Below are positions 36,574-49,740 of a stretch of DNA of 64,000 bases, one piece after another. Where the stretch lies: the NCBI GenBank assembly GCA_963920665.1, contig OY987273.1, positions 15,874,501 through 15,938,500 on the forward strand, given 5' to 3'. The position numbers were made by a program, and so were the translations under genes. Under the pieces are notes generated by a model. The model ran no database searches. It saw only the letters and a program-made list of their open reading frames with translations, and was not told the DNA's origin. Source of the stretch: Straminergon stramineum. Taxonomy: Eukaryota; Streptophyta; Bryopsida; Hypnales; Calliergonaceae. The stretch's first letter is position 1; each line of letters opens with the position of its first letter.

Positions 36574-37099
36574 TAAAATAATGAAAACAAACAAACAAAC
36601 TAGGTTGCCTTGTGGAGTCATGTCAGTCTTGCTGTGGCCCTTGAAGGCCGTATGTTTCAAAAATAAAAAAAACAATGAAAATTGAATTTAAAAAATTCAC
36701 CAAAAATGGAGTTTGGTTTTTTGAAACTAAAAATTCATATGCTTGATTTAATTACATAAGAATTGAATGTTAAATATGCAAGACAAAATATGCCAATTTC
36801 ATTCAATATTGTACAAGATTCTTTGAATGGAATAGAAAAATTGTTTATAAGATTACTGTATCTTGATGTACAATAAGGTCTAGTTCACTTCCAAATTTTC
36901 TTCACGAGAAGTCTTCACTAGAGAGATCCTAAACTTTAGGGAGCTATATCATGTTCAAAAATGACCTGATTTCCAAACTACAAGTTGTGTTGGAATCTTA
37001 GTGAAGACTAGTCATCATAAGATATATTTACATGTAAACTTCAAAATCTTACAACATTTCAGATTTTTGTGTACATTTACCGACCATCTAGTGCTACCA
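36574..37099. other. AT-rich intergenic sequence
   Basis: Nothing recognised. Confidence 0.4.
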
Positions 37100-38390
37100 C
37101 CCCTTCTTGAAATCATTGCTTGCATTTGATAGAGCATAATTGCAATCAATTTTTATAGTTGTTCTAGAGAACTTCATCCCATACTGCTTGAATGGTATGC
37201 ATCATTTTTTGCTTGTTGTTTCGTTTCTTGCAATGGCATAACAAGTCTTTCATGATTTTTCACAAGTTCTCTATGTGATTCAAGTTGGGAAAATTTGGAA
37301 GCTAATATGTTTTTCCATCCCATGAGCTTGCCTCTTGTGTTTAGGAAGTTTGCTACGATTCATATAAGTGCCATCTTCCATAACTATGAGTTGCTATGGT
37401 ATATCATGCATGAAGTAGAACCTGGATATAGTGGAACCTCTAAAGTAATAGGGCCTTACCTTTTTGCTAATATTACAAAGGGAGGTTAATTGATTTAGAG
37501 AGGATTTATACATTTAAGACTTTGAACAGAGGATGTTGCCGAAGCTTTACAAGTAGTACAATCTCTATCCACAATTGTTATGACTAAGAAGTTTGTTCAA
37601 AAGCCTATTTTATTTTATTTTTTGCCCTTAGAAAGTTTTCATTCTTTGCTACCACATATTATATTCCATAAGCTAGGACCATTATGTTAGGGAAATTTAT
37701 TGGCTTACAAAGTATTGACTTAGAGAGGTTCTATTGTAGAGTGCCTTTATAAAGATGCTAGACGAAATCTAGTGTAGTTCGCTTATCTTGAGGTATGAAA
37801 ACTAGAGGACTTTGGTCTAATCCAATGAACACCCTTCATATCATTACTAATGTTCTTCTTGATTTGAAAGTAGACACAATTAAATGGTCTACAAATTCTT
37901 AATGGATTTTTCCCCAAACTTGAATCTATTCTAATTGATAGTCTTTGCCAAGTTCAAATGAAGATTTATCTATCCAAATGACATTTTTCGAATCTTGAGC
38001 TACCCCAAGCCTATATTTGTTAGCAAAAGCCAACCTTTGAATTCTATAGGTGACAATAAGATAGGGTTTTCTAGGAGCTATGTAATTTCCGAATCAAAGC
38101 AGATGGTATTCCAATGAACTTGAAATGTTTCTACAAGCATTGCTATAGTGAGCTAGGAATCTTGATTGATGAGTCAACTTAGGTCTTTTAGTGCATGATT
38201 AGAGAATTTTGTAGGTTGAGGTTTTGTTTTTTGAATAGTTTTGCAGCCATACACCCTCCATTTAGTCAAGACAATCTAAACAATGGACCGGGGCATTTCC
38301 ATTAATTTGGCAATGTGTTTGGATTTGATTCCACTTTCTTGCATTCCTATAATTAGAGCCCTCTCATAGTCACTCAATGTTAGGTGTGTA
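37100..38390 (-). pseudogene. decayed Tc1/mariner-type transposase
   Basis: On the minus strand the N-terminal helix-turn-helix reads LSDYERALIIGMQESGIKSK and HIAKLMEMPRSIV (about 38,380-38,280). A central VIWIDKSSFELGKDYQ (about 37,990-37,945) corresponds to the first catalytic Asp region, and LPNFPNLNHIENL followed by KIMKDLL and VWDEVL (about 37,295-37,140) matches the conserved SPDLNPIENLW stretch of the family. Many stops and frameshifts interrupt it, so it is an old relic. Terminal inverted repeats were not found. Confidence 0.75.
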
Positions 38391-39225
38391 TTGTATTTTG
38401 TTGAGGGACAATGTCACTCATATAAATGGAACTAAAAAATTTGCTCATAAGAATTATGCCACATTAACTATTTTTGGATTTGGGGGGAATTTTGGACTTT
38501 TCTTCAAAAGATCTCCAAATGAATACTACCTAAATTATGTAAAAGGAGAGCATAATAACATTGGAAATAGGAAGGAACATATTTCATAGAACATGACTAT
38601 TTATGAAAAACTCTAGGGACAAAACATATTTTAGCTATACTAAAATGTAGACTACATTTGAATTTTATATATTTGATAAAATCATCTAGAGATTTCTTAA
38701 TGAAAAGGAATACCACAAATGAGCTTTTCAAAGTTGTATATTGTATATGAGCAATGAACATTCATATTCTAACAAGTTTATATGATTAGGCAAAGGCATT
38801 CAATTGCTTTATGAAACAAAGGAATTTCAACACTTAAGTTCGGAATTAGAGATCCGAAGATCTTTTGATGTCATCCCTTCAACATCATACAAGGGTACAC
38901 ACAATGAAAATTCCAACATTTAACTTGCTTATTGATGTCATCCCCTCAACATTAAACAAGTACATAGACAATAACAATTCCAACACTTTACTTGGGAATT
39001 AGAGATTGGGAGGTCTTTTTGATGTCATTCCTCAAAATTACACAAATATATAGTCAATGACAATTGTATTGTAATATAATGTGGATTCACCACAATTTGT
39101 TCACTTAGATACATCAAAGAACAAGTGCCTTAGGAAACAAAGAAAACATTGCTTGCAATTCTAAAGGTAGGCACTCGACTTAACATCTATAATCTGGGTA
39201 TTACTAGCTAACTTGTACTAATAGG
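38391..39225. other. AT-rich intergenic sequence with a degenerate internal repeat
   Basis: At about 38,830-39,060 the phrases ATGTCATYCCYYCAACAT and TTCCAACAYTT recur two or three times, suggesting an old tandem duplication. No gene seen. Confidence 0.45.
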
Positions 39226-42200
39226 TGTCGCAAGACGGAAACATGGAACCTACCGGGTTAGTCTAAAATAAAACTATTATAGGATAGAATTTTTCAAAAG
39301 TTTAACTAGGCAAATGGAATTAGGAGCCACTTAGCTTAAACATTACATTAAAGCTGAGAAGATGATCCAGGTAGTCCGTAATCAAATCCAAGACGGATCC
39401 GGATTTTGGGAGCCCAAATAGCGACAATCTACATTCTAGAGTTCCAGTCTAGGAATTTAGGGAACTGTTACGATAAACGGTCTTCTACTGGGAACGGTCA
39501 ATAGGGTGACGGGTACTTACACACACACACACACACGGCCTTCATTTCTTCTCCCTCTTCCTTTCCCAGAAGTTTGCGCTTGTATAGTTGAATGAAAGAG
39601 TGGTGAGTTAGCATTTGTTTCAGGAATTGAAGATTGTACTTCCCCACCAAATCCGAACTTAGTTCCAGTTCTTGATGGTAGAGGGAGGTAGCCGTAAGCC
39701 CTTAGTTACTGCATGGATGGTCTGTCCTACCATTTTGGAAAGACAGAGTGACTGGTCGCAATTAGAAGATGACCTAAGCACCATTGGGTGTGTCAACTTA
39801 TTCCTTAGGCCATGGACAATGAAGCATGAGCGAATGATTTAGGAGTTCATCGTAGGAGCTTCAAATCAATACGAATTGACAATAAGGGGTTGACCCGGAA
39901 CCTAGACAGATGAGGTTTAGGCCAATGTATACGGATTCCCGAAGAAAGGATCCGGATTAGCTTCCCAAGTAGATAAGTTCATAGTCAGGAAGTTTAAGAA
40001 TCAGCCCCATGCTAAGGAGGGGTATGCCATTAGTGATTGTCTAGATGGGAGGTAGAAAAAAGTATTAGAATTCTTTATTCCGATCATGTATCCAAAAAAG
40101 CCTACCCAAGTTATGGTCACGATGGCCAACACCATCTTTGGTGCAAGAGAGGGTAGACAAGTCCACTAGAGGAAGATTATTGGAGTAGTAGTCTCCAAAC
40201 TCGCTGCCCATGTAGGAAAGGCTAAAACTAGCCTTATCGGTCCTTACCTATTCCACCTCTATTACTACGCAAAACTTTTGAGTAGTGCAGAGATGGTAGA
40301 GTACAACACTGGAACCATGATCTTATATTATGGCCTCACGGATGAAGTGGAGGCAGAGTAGCCAAAATTCAAAGAAGAAGAAGATCCGGAAGAAGAGGAG
40401 CAGTTGATAGATCGTAGATAAAATAAATCCACTAATCCAGCTTCACAAGAGAAACTTCCTGTTCTAGAGAAGGTTCTGGAGAAATAGACGGAAAGAATTT
40501 TTGGATTCTTCAAGACCGGATTCAATGGGGTATTGCAAGCATAGGAGTATCATGAAAACTTAACGGAAGTACTCAAGGTGATCAACAAGGAGTTGAAGGT
40601 CGAGCCAGAAGATGTGCTGGACATAGTGAAACAATTGCCGAATCCGAAGGAGCTGAGACGGAAGGAGGAGCGGATCGGGGATCTAGAGAAGGAGAGGAAT
40701 AATCTCCAATCCTGGTTAAATTGGGCAAAGGGAGAGCTCATTGCATCAAAACAGAGGGAGAAGGAAGCTCTACAATTCGTCAAGAACCTATTTGGTTTGG
40801 TGGATAGACCACCGAAGCTCATTGTCAAAACCTCCCTTATTCATGATCGGCTAATTAAAGAAGGGCATTTGACCGGATCCAAGGTATTCAGGATCCTGGT
40901 CGATTTCTCATCCTGGATGGAGACATTGTTGAAGGAGATGTGCCAACTCTGAGGGCGTATTGATCCGGAGTGGGTGATGGATTTTTCTCACTTTTCGGAA
41001 ATTCCTTTGGACACAAAACCCTCAGTTAAACTAACTTCATCACTTCTGCTTCTGCCAAGACCAGAAGGACTTGGGGAGACTCTTCGGCATTCAACAGAGT
41101 ACTTCTCAAGTCAATTGGAGAAGACCATTTGAGGGAGCATGAAGACAGTTCAAGAGTTGGCCAAGAAGACAAATGTAGCACAAGAGTTAGCATTACTAGA
41201 AGTTACCATCTCACTACTTATTCCAACTACCCGTCTTTCTGAAAAAGAAGCCTTTTAGACACCCAGATTGCTAATCCAAAGTGATCTAGTGGACTAGATG
41301 GGAAGCCTAAAGAATCCGGCTTGGACCCATCTAGAAAGCTTCGAGTACATGCAATAGCCTCAACCTAGGAGGAAATGACGACCATTGTGTTGGATGAGAC
41401 GTCTCCTGCAAAGGAGGAGGAAGTGAGGGAGATCCGTCACATCGAGAAGTTAGACGAAGAGGAGTACCAAACCTGGACGGAAATGAATTCCGAGGAAGAG
41501 GAAATGGAAGAGGAAGATTCACCTCCAAAGATCCAAACTCGGGCAACAATGAAGACAACTCTGGTGAAGTTGACTCTAGCTAGGGCATCTGTTCGCACAT
41601 GAACAAGTCAAGGCGGGAGCAATCAGAAGAAGGCGCGAAAGGCGAAGTAGTTAGGTTTCAGTTAGTTAGGATTTGAATTTTGAATCTAAATTGGGTTTCC
41701 AAGTGTGGGCCCAAGTTCCGGATTTTTAGAATCTGACTTTCTGAGTTTCTCAACAAGTCTGTGATTGGTTGTCTGGATTTCCAAGTAGCCTTTTTGCGTT
41801 TGGCTTTTTGAGTTTTTAAGGGAGCATAGGTCTGTTGTCCTTTCCTTCCATTCTAGCGCTCATAGTTGGTATCTTGTCATCCTTTCTTTAATCTGAGCTA
41901 CCAAGTAGACATTTAGGAATTGATCTGTCGTATATCTACCTTTTCTGTGTTTGTTTGTGAGAGTGTTGAAGTATAAGAGAGATTGAGGAGGAGGAAAGGA
42001 GGAATCTAGATCTGAGGTGATTTGATTTGATTTGGAGGGAACGTTTGTGACGTAGTTTAGGCTTGTGAATACGGTCTTGTGCGTGGTGCCTTTAAAACAC
42101 TAGAATAGAAATCTAACAAGGAGTGGTGTGGGTGCAAGTCTAGATTACCAAAGAGGGTTCTGTGCGAAGATAAGCAACTGCCAACGAAAAAATCCGCATC

Positions 42201-42751
42201 CTACTCTTCGAAAGGTCTACCAAACCCTAGGATCAATCTAGTGAACGACTAACAATCCCCCATCGGTTCTGGTTGTTGTTGATTTGTCATTGTAGTGGAA
42301 AGGACTTGTTACAGCTCTGAGTGACCTACCTTCTAGATTGGCTATCTAGAAAGTTGTGAGAGTGTTTCTTGGTCTGATCTAGTGCAACATTTGGTCTAAG
42401 TGTGTTTTATGTAGTTAGAAGGAGAGAAGAGAGTGTGAGGAATACGAGAGGTGAGTCCCTACCCCTCTAACAAGATCAAAGGTGGATCCTTTGAGGGTAA
42501 AACATAGGCATAGAAAACCAGAGTGTAAGAAGAAGACGGAACCAGATTTCGGAAAAGAGTGAATCTGGATTGGATTCCGAAAAAGTAAAGATCCGGAAAA
42601 GAGAGAAAGTAAGTGGAAGGAGTGCTTAAGTTGATAAAATGGATAATCTCGACTTGCAGCAAGAGTCTAGAATTCACTAGGACTATATTTCGAGTCATTT
42701 CATGATGTTCTGGTATTGTAAGGATACTTACGCTCCTCTATGCGTATGACA
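39226..42751 (+). mobile_element. TG...CA element with gag-like coiled-coil reading frame (copy X)
   Basis: 3,526 bp starting TGTCGCAAGACGG and ending GCGTATGACA, with 5-bp duplication ATAGG on both sides (39,221-39,225 and 42,752-42,756). A plus-strand reading frame with several stops runs from about 39,700 to 41,600. It includes PTQVMVTMANTIFGA and GPYLFHLYYYAKLL, a coiled coil (RKEERIGDLEKERNNLQSWL) and an acidic tail. Copies C, D and E at 55-64 kb share these (SRVTISLANTIFSAL, CPYLIHLYHSHQLL). No long direct repeats are present at the ends. It could be a solo long LTR containing a frame, or a self-standing element; the gag-like label rests on architecture only. Confidence 0.7.
39519..39536 (+). 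repeat. (AC)n microsatellite
   Basis: Nine AC units inside copy X. Confidence 0.9.
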
Positions 42752-42793
42752 ATAGGTGTATTATTAAAAAAAATTCAAGTTTAGAGGATCCAT

Positions 42794-42966
42794 CACTAGA
42801 AGAAAACCGTGGAGATTTCAATATAATCCACTTGATGTTTATGGTTTCTTTAATGAAGAAAATTCAAGTTCAACACAAAATTTGCATTAAACTTGATGTT
42901 TTTGTGTTTTAGAAAACTTAAACATCAAGTTGATTGTGTTGAAATCTCTATGATTTTCTTCTAGTA
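42794..42966. mobile_element. CACTA-like miniature element
   Basis: 173 bp with inverted arms CACTAGAAGAAAA / TTTTCTTCTAGTA and CAT on both sides (42,791-42,793; 42,967-42,969). The arms extend inward as a near-complete hairpin. Confidence 0.8.
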
Positions 42967-43100
42967 CATGTCAATTAACACATAAGTTTTATTTCTAAGT
43001 AACTTGCATATTGCAACCTTCCTAAAGAGATCCGTAAAGAGATTGCTTCTATGAGGATGTAGATTGGACTTGTCTAACAAGTCACATCCCTTCATAAGAA

Positions 43101-43305
43101 CACTAGAAGAAAATTGGGTTGATTTCAACATAATCAGCCTAACGCAAAATGTAGTTTTTTGCCCAAAAATGCAGAAACTGTGTTGGCCTCAACACAATTT
43201 TTTGAAAACTGCGTTGCGGCATAAGCAATTTCTATGTTTTTGGGCAAAAAATTGCATTTAGCGTCAGGCTGATTACGTTGAAATCGACCCAATTTTCTTC
43301 TAGTT
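43101..43305. mobile_element. CACTA-like miniature element
   Basis: 205 bp, arms CACTAGAAGAAAATTGGG / CCCAATTTTCTTCTAGT, with GAA duplicated on both sides (43,098-43,100; 43,306-43,308). The whole element folds back on itself. Confidence 0.82.
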
Positions 43306-46300
43306 GAAATAGCCTTGAAATAATATTGTCTAGAAGCATATGTCAAAGGAGCTCTTCAAATTTCAAACCATTCATCTTCGACCAAATACCAACAGAAGTG
43401 TTTGCTAGAAGCAATCCAATCAGATCCTAGAAGTATCTAATTTTGATATTATGTTGGGCATCTAGGATAGTGTCCTCAATTCACAAAGGACATGTAAGTA
43501 CAATGACCACCACCCTTTACAAAGACCCACCTCAGTACGTAGTAAATTGTAGACCACCTTCAACCACAAAACATACAACCTTCAATCATTGGGAGATCTC
43601 CCGATACATATTGTCAAATTGAATTTATCAAAATAGATGCATGCATATTGAATAAGGCACTTATTTTAAGAATTCAAGATTTTTCTTTTCCATTCCAATT
43701 ACAAAGAAAACTAGCAAGAAGAATTTACAATTTCAATGACATTGTCAACTAAAGAAACTACTCTCAAGAGCCTATAATGAAAGTGCAATTTGTTTACACT
43801 AATGCCCTAAGATTTGAGAATAGAAGGTCTAGCATTTCAATTTTGGTCTTTTCTTGTAAATGTAGATTGACAAAAGTATAGGTAGAAAGAGGTATCTTCA
43901 GATGCCTGGATAAAAATTGTCAGAGATGATTACTAGGCTTCAAATGTTCAATGTTGATTGAAAGAAAACTCCATCAATACAATTACAATAGTGGTGTAAG
44001 ACTAATTAAAAAACGGTTTGAAATGGTCTATTATGATATAAATATTTTGTATTATTACAAATGAATAAATGCCTAAGTTATCATTTAGTTGTTGATTAAA
44101 ATAAAATTTTACAAAATATTATGAAATGGTTGTCATTCCAAAATATAAGATAGATATGAAGTACTATTAAAAAAATGCATTTACAATAATTATAGAATGT
44201 TTGAGAATGTCATAATCAATGTACCCATTCCTATGTAGAATAATAGTATTAGATGTAGTATATTATTAAAGACTCCTTCAAAATTCATCATCTAGAGATC
44301 TCCAAATAAAACCTCCCATTCCAAATAAATAAGTCTAAACACATCCCTTTAGAATGTAAAACCCCAAACTGCCTAACGGATTCTCTAAGAGCTAACAATC
44401 AAGAAGTAGGTTGGCCTTGATATAATTTGGCACTACTTTGTTGGTCATGAGAACACCACCAAGCTAAGGCCACAAAGATGCATCAAAGAAGTCATCACTT
44501 TCATCACCAGACCAAGTCTCCAGGTGAATAGTGTTGTAAGTATTGTTCAACAAGTTCTTAATTGGACTATCATCAACCAAAACAACATTGTCTATAGAAT
44601 CAAATTCCTCCATTTCAACCAATGTTGACAAAACATCTTCTTTGGCATTTATGGCTTCCTATATGACAACTCAGTACCATACTTGTACAAAAGACACTTG
44701 ACCTCTCAAGGACCAAAAGTAATATGCGATAACATTGTTTGTAGCAATGGCTACATGTTCTTCCTTGAAACACTATTCTAGAATTTAATTTGTGCTTTAG
44801 AAAATAGCCAATCAAGGAAATCCATAAAACCCGGTATTTGTTTTACTGTAGAATTAGTTATGCGATAAATTTGGTGAAAAAGTATTTTGTTCAAATCCAA
44901 GACAATATCAGATTGCCATCAAGGTATCTGATGTCATACAATTGCCTTCATCAAACCAACCCATGCACATTTTGTTGACAATGGACAAAGCATCGAGTTA
45001 GAAGCAAAAAATTAATAGAAAGAAACCCCCAAATTATCTAGAATAAATAAAATGTCACCTCAAGCACCATTGACAACGTCCACATTTGTCCCCTTCCCTC
45101 TACATTTTCTCCCTTCTTCTTCTCAACGTTTGCTATGAAAATGGAAAGAACTCTTTCAGTAGAATCAATGACTTCTCTTAATGGTGCATCTTGTCTAATG
45201 AGCAATGTAGATTATGTAGTTGTACGAAAGCTAGAAAGCAAAGCATGATGCTGCATCAAAATGAAACAAAAGTTTACACATGAAGAGGTACATGCCCACT
45301 TTATTCATACATGGAAAAAGATACAACAAGTTAAATTATAAGATTGGCACTAATATTCTCAAACACCCATAATTCACTTAGAAGGATACACTTTAGACTT
45401 AATGGGTTAAGGTTTGCCATGGTATCATGTTGAATTATATCATACATATCTTCTAAAATAATTGGATTTGGAACCATCAAGGGATCTCTAGATGCATGAG
45501 GTTTTGTATCCAAATATAGCTTCTCTTCTCTCAAAAAAGGGGAGTTACTATGTTGTCTGGCATGGATTTCTCAATGCAAAGGCTCTTGCTCTAGTCCTAC
45601 ATCATTCACAAATGAAGATCTAAGAGGCTAGACATTAGTGCACCTACTATACAAGAAAGTAAAAGGGAAACCCCAAACCTATCAACATCATTCTAAAAAA
45701 CTCCATTGTGCATTTGAACATCTAACATCCACCTTGAAGAGTCAATAGCATCCCCTACAGTTTCTTGAATTTGATCAAACTCACTAACTAAATTCAACTT
45801 CAAACAATGCGTGACAATTTTCGTGTTGTCATTGGTTTGGTTGATTTCTTCCGATTTAGGGTGGCTTTTAGATCCTTTTCCACTTGGGATACCTTCCTCT
45901 TTTGCTTACTTATTTCCTCTATCAATTCTACAAATGGATCTCTAGTCTTCTATTTATGTGGAGTTGGATTCTTCAATTTCTTCAGTGGCTTTAGAGAAGG
46001 TGGAGATGTGATCTATGATGATTGCGCTTAGTACATTAGAACAAGACATTGCAACAACAATCTTCAACCAATTTGCTAGAGATCTTCAAATGCTTCTAGG
46101 TAATGCAAATACTCACCTCAAGAATGATATGCTAGCAAATAGTTTCCATTTGGTAGACTGTCCACCACACCGTCATCCACGGACTTAAGAGAGAAGTCCA
46201 TTGTGGAATTTGCCATTGTAGCTGAGCACAGGAAGTTCCCTGTGTTGAGGATTGCATTCTAACCGTACTCCAAGAAGGAATTAGTCAATGCTATGTAGGT

Positions 46301-46717
46301 CAAGCTTGCATTGTGAATTGGAGATGACAATATGTAGAGGGCTTGATACAAAGAGCCATTTATGGCATTTGCATCAAAGAAAAGTAGAGAAGAGTACATG
46401 CACAAATGTGTCTGAATACATGCTAAGTTCTCAACAAATGGAAGGCCAACTAGAATACTAGAATAGGTCGAATCAACCTAAAACGCCGTCAAAAGTGGTT
46501 GACAAAAATTTAAAACAACGACATTTCATGGTATAAAAGCTTTCCAGTTTCATTCTTTTCAAGAATATTTCTTACAAAATACAATATTATAGAATTCAAA
46601 AACTATGTACAAATCAAGTTGATGCAATCTAAATAGAATTCATAATGACTTAGGTCTGATCACAATGTAAAACCTCTTTAGCTATTCTAAACTAGAGATA
46701 CACCAGTCCAAGTCTAT
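43306..46717. other. AT-rich sequence, possibly the decayed remainder of a minus-strand gene
   Basis: Short minus-strand frames occur (for example 45,331-45,534), and the composition resembles old coding sequence downstream of the phosphatase relic at 46,718-47,423. No domain could be identified, so no gene is called. Confidence 0.35.
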
Positions 46718-47423
46718 CTAATACTCAAGGACGTTTGAACTACTTCCATAAGCATGTTGTACTATTGATGCTTTTGTTCGTCGCCCCATTTTCCCCAAGC
46801 TCTTCTCTCTAAACAACTTCAACCCTTGCTCATGTGCAGTATGAAGGTGCTTGAACCACAATAGAAGGATGTCTATGAGAAATGTATCCTTTGGTCCATT
46901 CCCCCTATTAGACCAGGTGTCAGGGAGAACTACATTCTTGGCCTTGTTCAAAATGTGCTTCTCCGAACTATTGTCCACCATAATGGTATTTTCAGATGTA
47001 AAATTCCCTTGTGAGCCATTGAATAATGTGCTTAGATTTTTTAGAAATAGCCACTTGCTTGTACTAGGCTCCTTGAAAATAATGATCATTGTAAAACCAT
47101 CCTTGCACTTCAACATTGTGCATGAGTCTTACCTAAGTACAAAGAAGGGCATTTCTAGACTAGCAAAGAGATGTTTACAATCACCTTTGGTATTCAACAT
47201 CGTCATTGAGCTCTACACTGAAATAGTGGCTATCATTGCTAACTCTCTGAGAAATTCTAAGAGATTCGACCTAACATAGACTTTTTTCTTCCCCACAACT
47301 ATAGAAACTATGGCAGAGTGCCCCTTCAAGGATTCTCCTATGTGACTATACTAGCCTTTGGACTTAATATCTTCATAGACACATAATATCCCATTGAGGT
47401 CTAGGACAACATTCAGCCATTTG
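46718..47423 (-). pseudogene. FCP1-like (NIF/HAD) phosphatase domain relic
   Basis: The minus strand reads WLNVVLDLNGILCVYED, then YVRSNLLEFLRELAMIA, SSMTMLNTK and, in a 132-residue open stretch at 46,718-47,116, KWLFLKNLSTLF and TIMVDNSSEKHILNKAKNVV. This order matches the FCP1-homology phosphatase fold: DLNG in place of the DxDGT/V nucleophile loop, the WSSM threonine/serine motif, then the (V/I)DDS-type aspartate motif before the P(P/D)xW end. Stops occur at about 47,343, 47,230 and 47,128, plus a frame change. Such proteins dephosphorylate RNA polymerase II tails or small-phosphatase targets; this copy is not functional. Confidence 0.65.
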
Positions 47424-48369
47424 TTAGCCCACATAGACCTCAACACATGTTTAACCTACTTCGATGTTCCTCCACAAAGACAATGAGAACTTCATCCCTA
47501 CTATCAAACAAACAAATGTGCATCTAGTTACTAAAATAAATTGGCACATTTTGGAGAAACAAAATGAAAGAGAAAGGATAAGTGGATGTACACACTCATC
47601 ACTATTGACGTTTCAAACAAAGAGAGACACCTACAATTGCATATAGAAGAACTATTAAGTAGATGGCAAATTACCTTCTCCGGAGATGATATAACTCGTG
47701 CCTTATCATCTTTACAAATCTCTAGAGCTAGATTTGGATTTTTGACTTGTATATGCACATCATTCGGAAAGGATAAGTCATCTTCCAAAAGAGTAGGTTC
47801 TTGTGACGGTGCAGTGTCTTGCTCTAGAGCCGCTATATCTAATTGTGTGTGTTAAATCTCAACCATGCGAACATCACTGAAAGATAGAGCAGGCTCATTT
47901 GTTGGAGATTTGGGAATGGGTGTGGAAGGCATAACATCGACATCAACTGAGCTTGCGATTGAAGAATTTATACAAAAATAATCCATAAGAATTTCATATA
48001 TAAATTCCTGAACTTATAGGCAATGGAATACAAAAAAAATCATTGTCAACCTAAACTGACATTGATCTAATTTGCCTATTGTGTTGATTGTTATTGTAAC
48101 TCTATGTTTGGTTTGACACTAATCACAAAAAAAATCAATAAAGAAGCAAAATACAACATTTAGAAATGATACCTACCTTCACAAATAGTTGTAGGATTGT
48201 TGCTTTTGATTCACCTTTGAATTCTATCACACATTAAGTACAAGGTTAGCAAATTACAAGATTGTGAAAATAGCAAAAGTGCGATTTTGGTCCAATTCTC
48301 ACATCAAAGCGTGCACAATCAAACAAATTCTACAATTTTGTGAAAATAAAACAACAATATATAGAATCA
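47424..48369. other. sequence upstream of the phosphatase relic
   Basis: A minus-strand open stretch at 47,531-47,788 (SFPNDVHIQVKNPNLALEIC) may be an N-terminal part of the same dead gene, but carries no recognised domain. Confidence 0.35.
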
Positions 48370-48622
48370 AAAACCAAAATAGCAAATCACACTATCACAC
48401 AATTACAGAATGCATGTTATATACACAATTACAAACAAAAACAAAAAATCACTCTATCATACAATCACAGAATGCTTGTTATGTATACAAGCATGCAATG
48501 CAAAACAATAAATCACACAATCACACAATCACACAATGCACGCTATGCACACAATCAGAAACCAAAACAGAAAATCACACTATCAAACAATCACAAGATG
48601 CACACTATGCACACAACCATGC
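48370..48622 (+). repeat. degenerate minisatellite of about 60 bp units
   Basis: Four units built on AAACCAAAA, AATCACACTATCA, ACAATCACA and ATGCACACTATGCACACAA, of unequal length. Frames through it are repeat-driven. Confidence 0.8.
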
Positions 48623-48625
48623 AAT

Positions 48626-48659
48626 CACTAGAAGAAACCAGCATTGGTTTCTTCTAGTG
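48626..48659. mobile_element. 34-bp minimal CACTA-like element
   Basis: Two inverted arms CACTAGAAGAAACC and GGTTTCTTCTAGTG separated by six bases, with AAT duplicated on both sides (48,623-48,625; 48,660-48,662). Same ends as the elements at 42,794 and 43,101. Confidence 0.75.
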
Positions 48660-49282
48660 AATGCACACTCTATACCCTAAACCTCCTCCACCACGCACAT
48701 AAACATAAAATATACACACTAGAATTTATAGGGTACAATACAGGGTGCAATGGAAACATACAACGAATACAAACATTAAAAAATACACATTGAAATTTGA
48801 GAATACCTCTTCTTCAGCAATGTACACCAATGTCAACAGCTCTTCTTCTTCAGCAATGTCGATAGGTCTTCTTCACTGGCCCCAACTCCGCCACCACTGT
48901 GCTCCCCTTCCATAGCTTCCTAAACCCTAAATACAATAGTGACCTCCCAAAAATCCTAAACCTCTTCCAATCACATTGTAGACCTCCTCAAAAAACTCCA
49001 CAACAAATAACTCTATGGCAAACAATAATCACAAAAGCAATTGTAGCAAATAATATTACTCCCTTGAAAAGCAACATCCATCTTTGTAAAGAATATCATA
49101 GCATGTTCACTCTAAACTAGTAAATCCTAAATCCATTTGAGGCGCAAACAACAAGCGCAAGTAAGCACACTCTTGGGATAGGAGGTAGAGGAGCGATAAT
49201 GTTGGAAGAAACGGAGAAATAGCTAGTCCAAGAAGAAACCCGAAATGCAAAAAATAGGGAAGATGGAAACCTTGGTCCTCAT
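48660..49282. other. host sequence flanking element 2
   Basis: No gene seen. GTCCTCAT (49,275-49,282) is the expected target duplication of element 2; its partner should lie beyond the window. Confidence 0.45.
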
Positions 49283-49720
49283 CAAGGTTGACAGGATGTT
49301 CGGATATAGCCGTGAGTGTCTAGAAGTCCGATGTCTGCGGACGCAACCCCCCAGGACGTCTTGTGACATTCAGTTTTGGGGTTTTTACCAAGGGGTAATT
49401 CTTTTACCCCGTCCTCATTGTCGTCCACCTGCCTGCCTGTCCGCGACATTGTCCACCATTTACGTAGCCCGTTCGTAGATCTTGAAGACCGTCCAATAGT
49501 CAATTAGGCTTTCCGCCTCCTTGGCCACGAATCCAACTAGCCATCCCCTTGAACGGTCGTCCGCCCAACTGCCGTGTCCATCCATAATGTTGTCCGCAAA
49601 TCTGGTCGGCCAGCCGCCAAACCATCCACGGGTCTTGTCGTCCATCTACGCCTCCGTGAGACCATCCATCGACTCGTTCGCAAGTCTACTTGGTTGTCCA
49701 TGAGGCCGTGCATTTCATGA
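49283..49720. repeat. terminus of element 2 with GTCCG motifs
   Basis: Terminal CAAGGTTGACAGG, then GTGAGTGTC, CAACCCCCCAGGACG, TTGTGACATTC and GGGGTTTTTACCAAGGGGTAA, each matching the reversed right end of element 1. GTCCG occurs four times and CGGAC once, with many one-base variants. Confidence 0.8.
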
Positions 49721-49740
49721 ATAATCGTGGAATTTTGTTT

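Noticed and set aside
48370..48622. Possible CRISPR-like array
   Set aside because: Units are degenerate and unequal, without constant repeats and unique spacers, and the genome is eukaryotic.
48264..48680. Two overlapping frames of 138 and 105 residues
   Set aside because: They follow the 60-bp minisatellite units and contain no recognisable domain.
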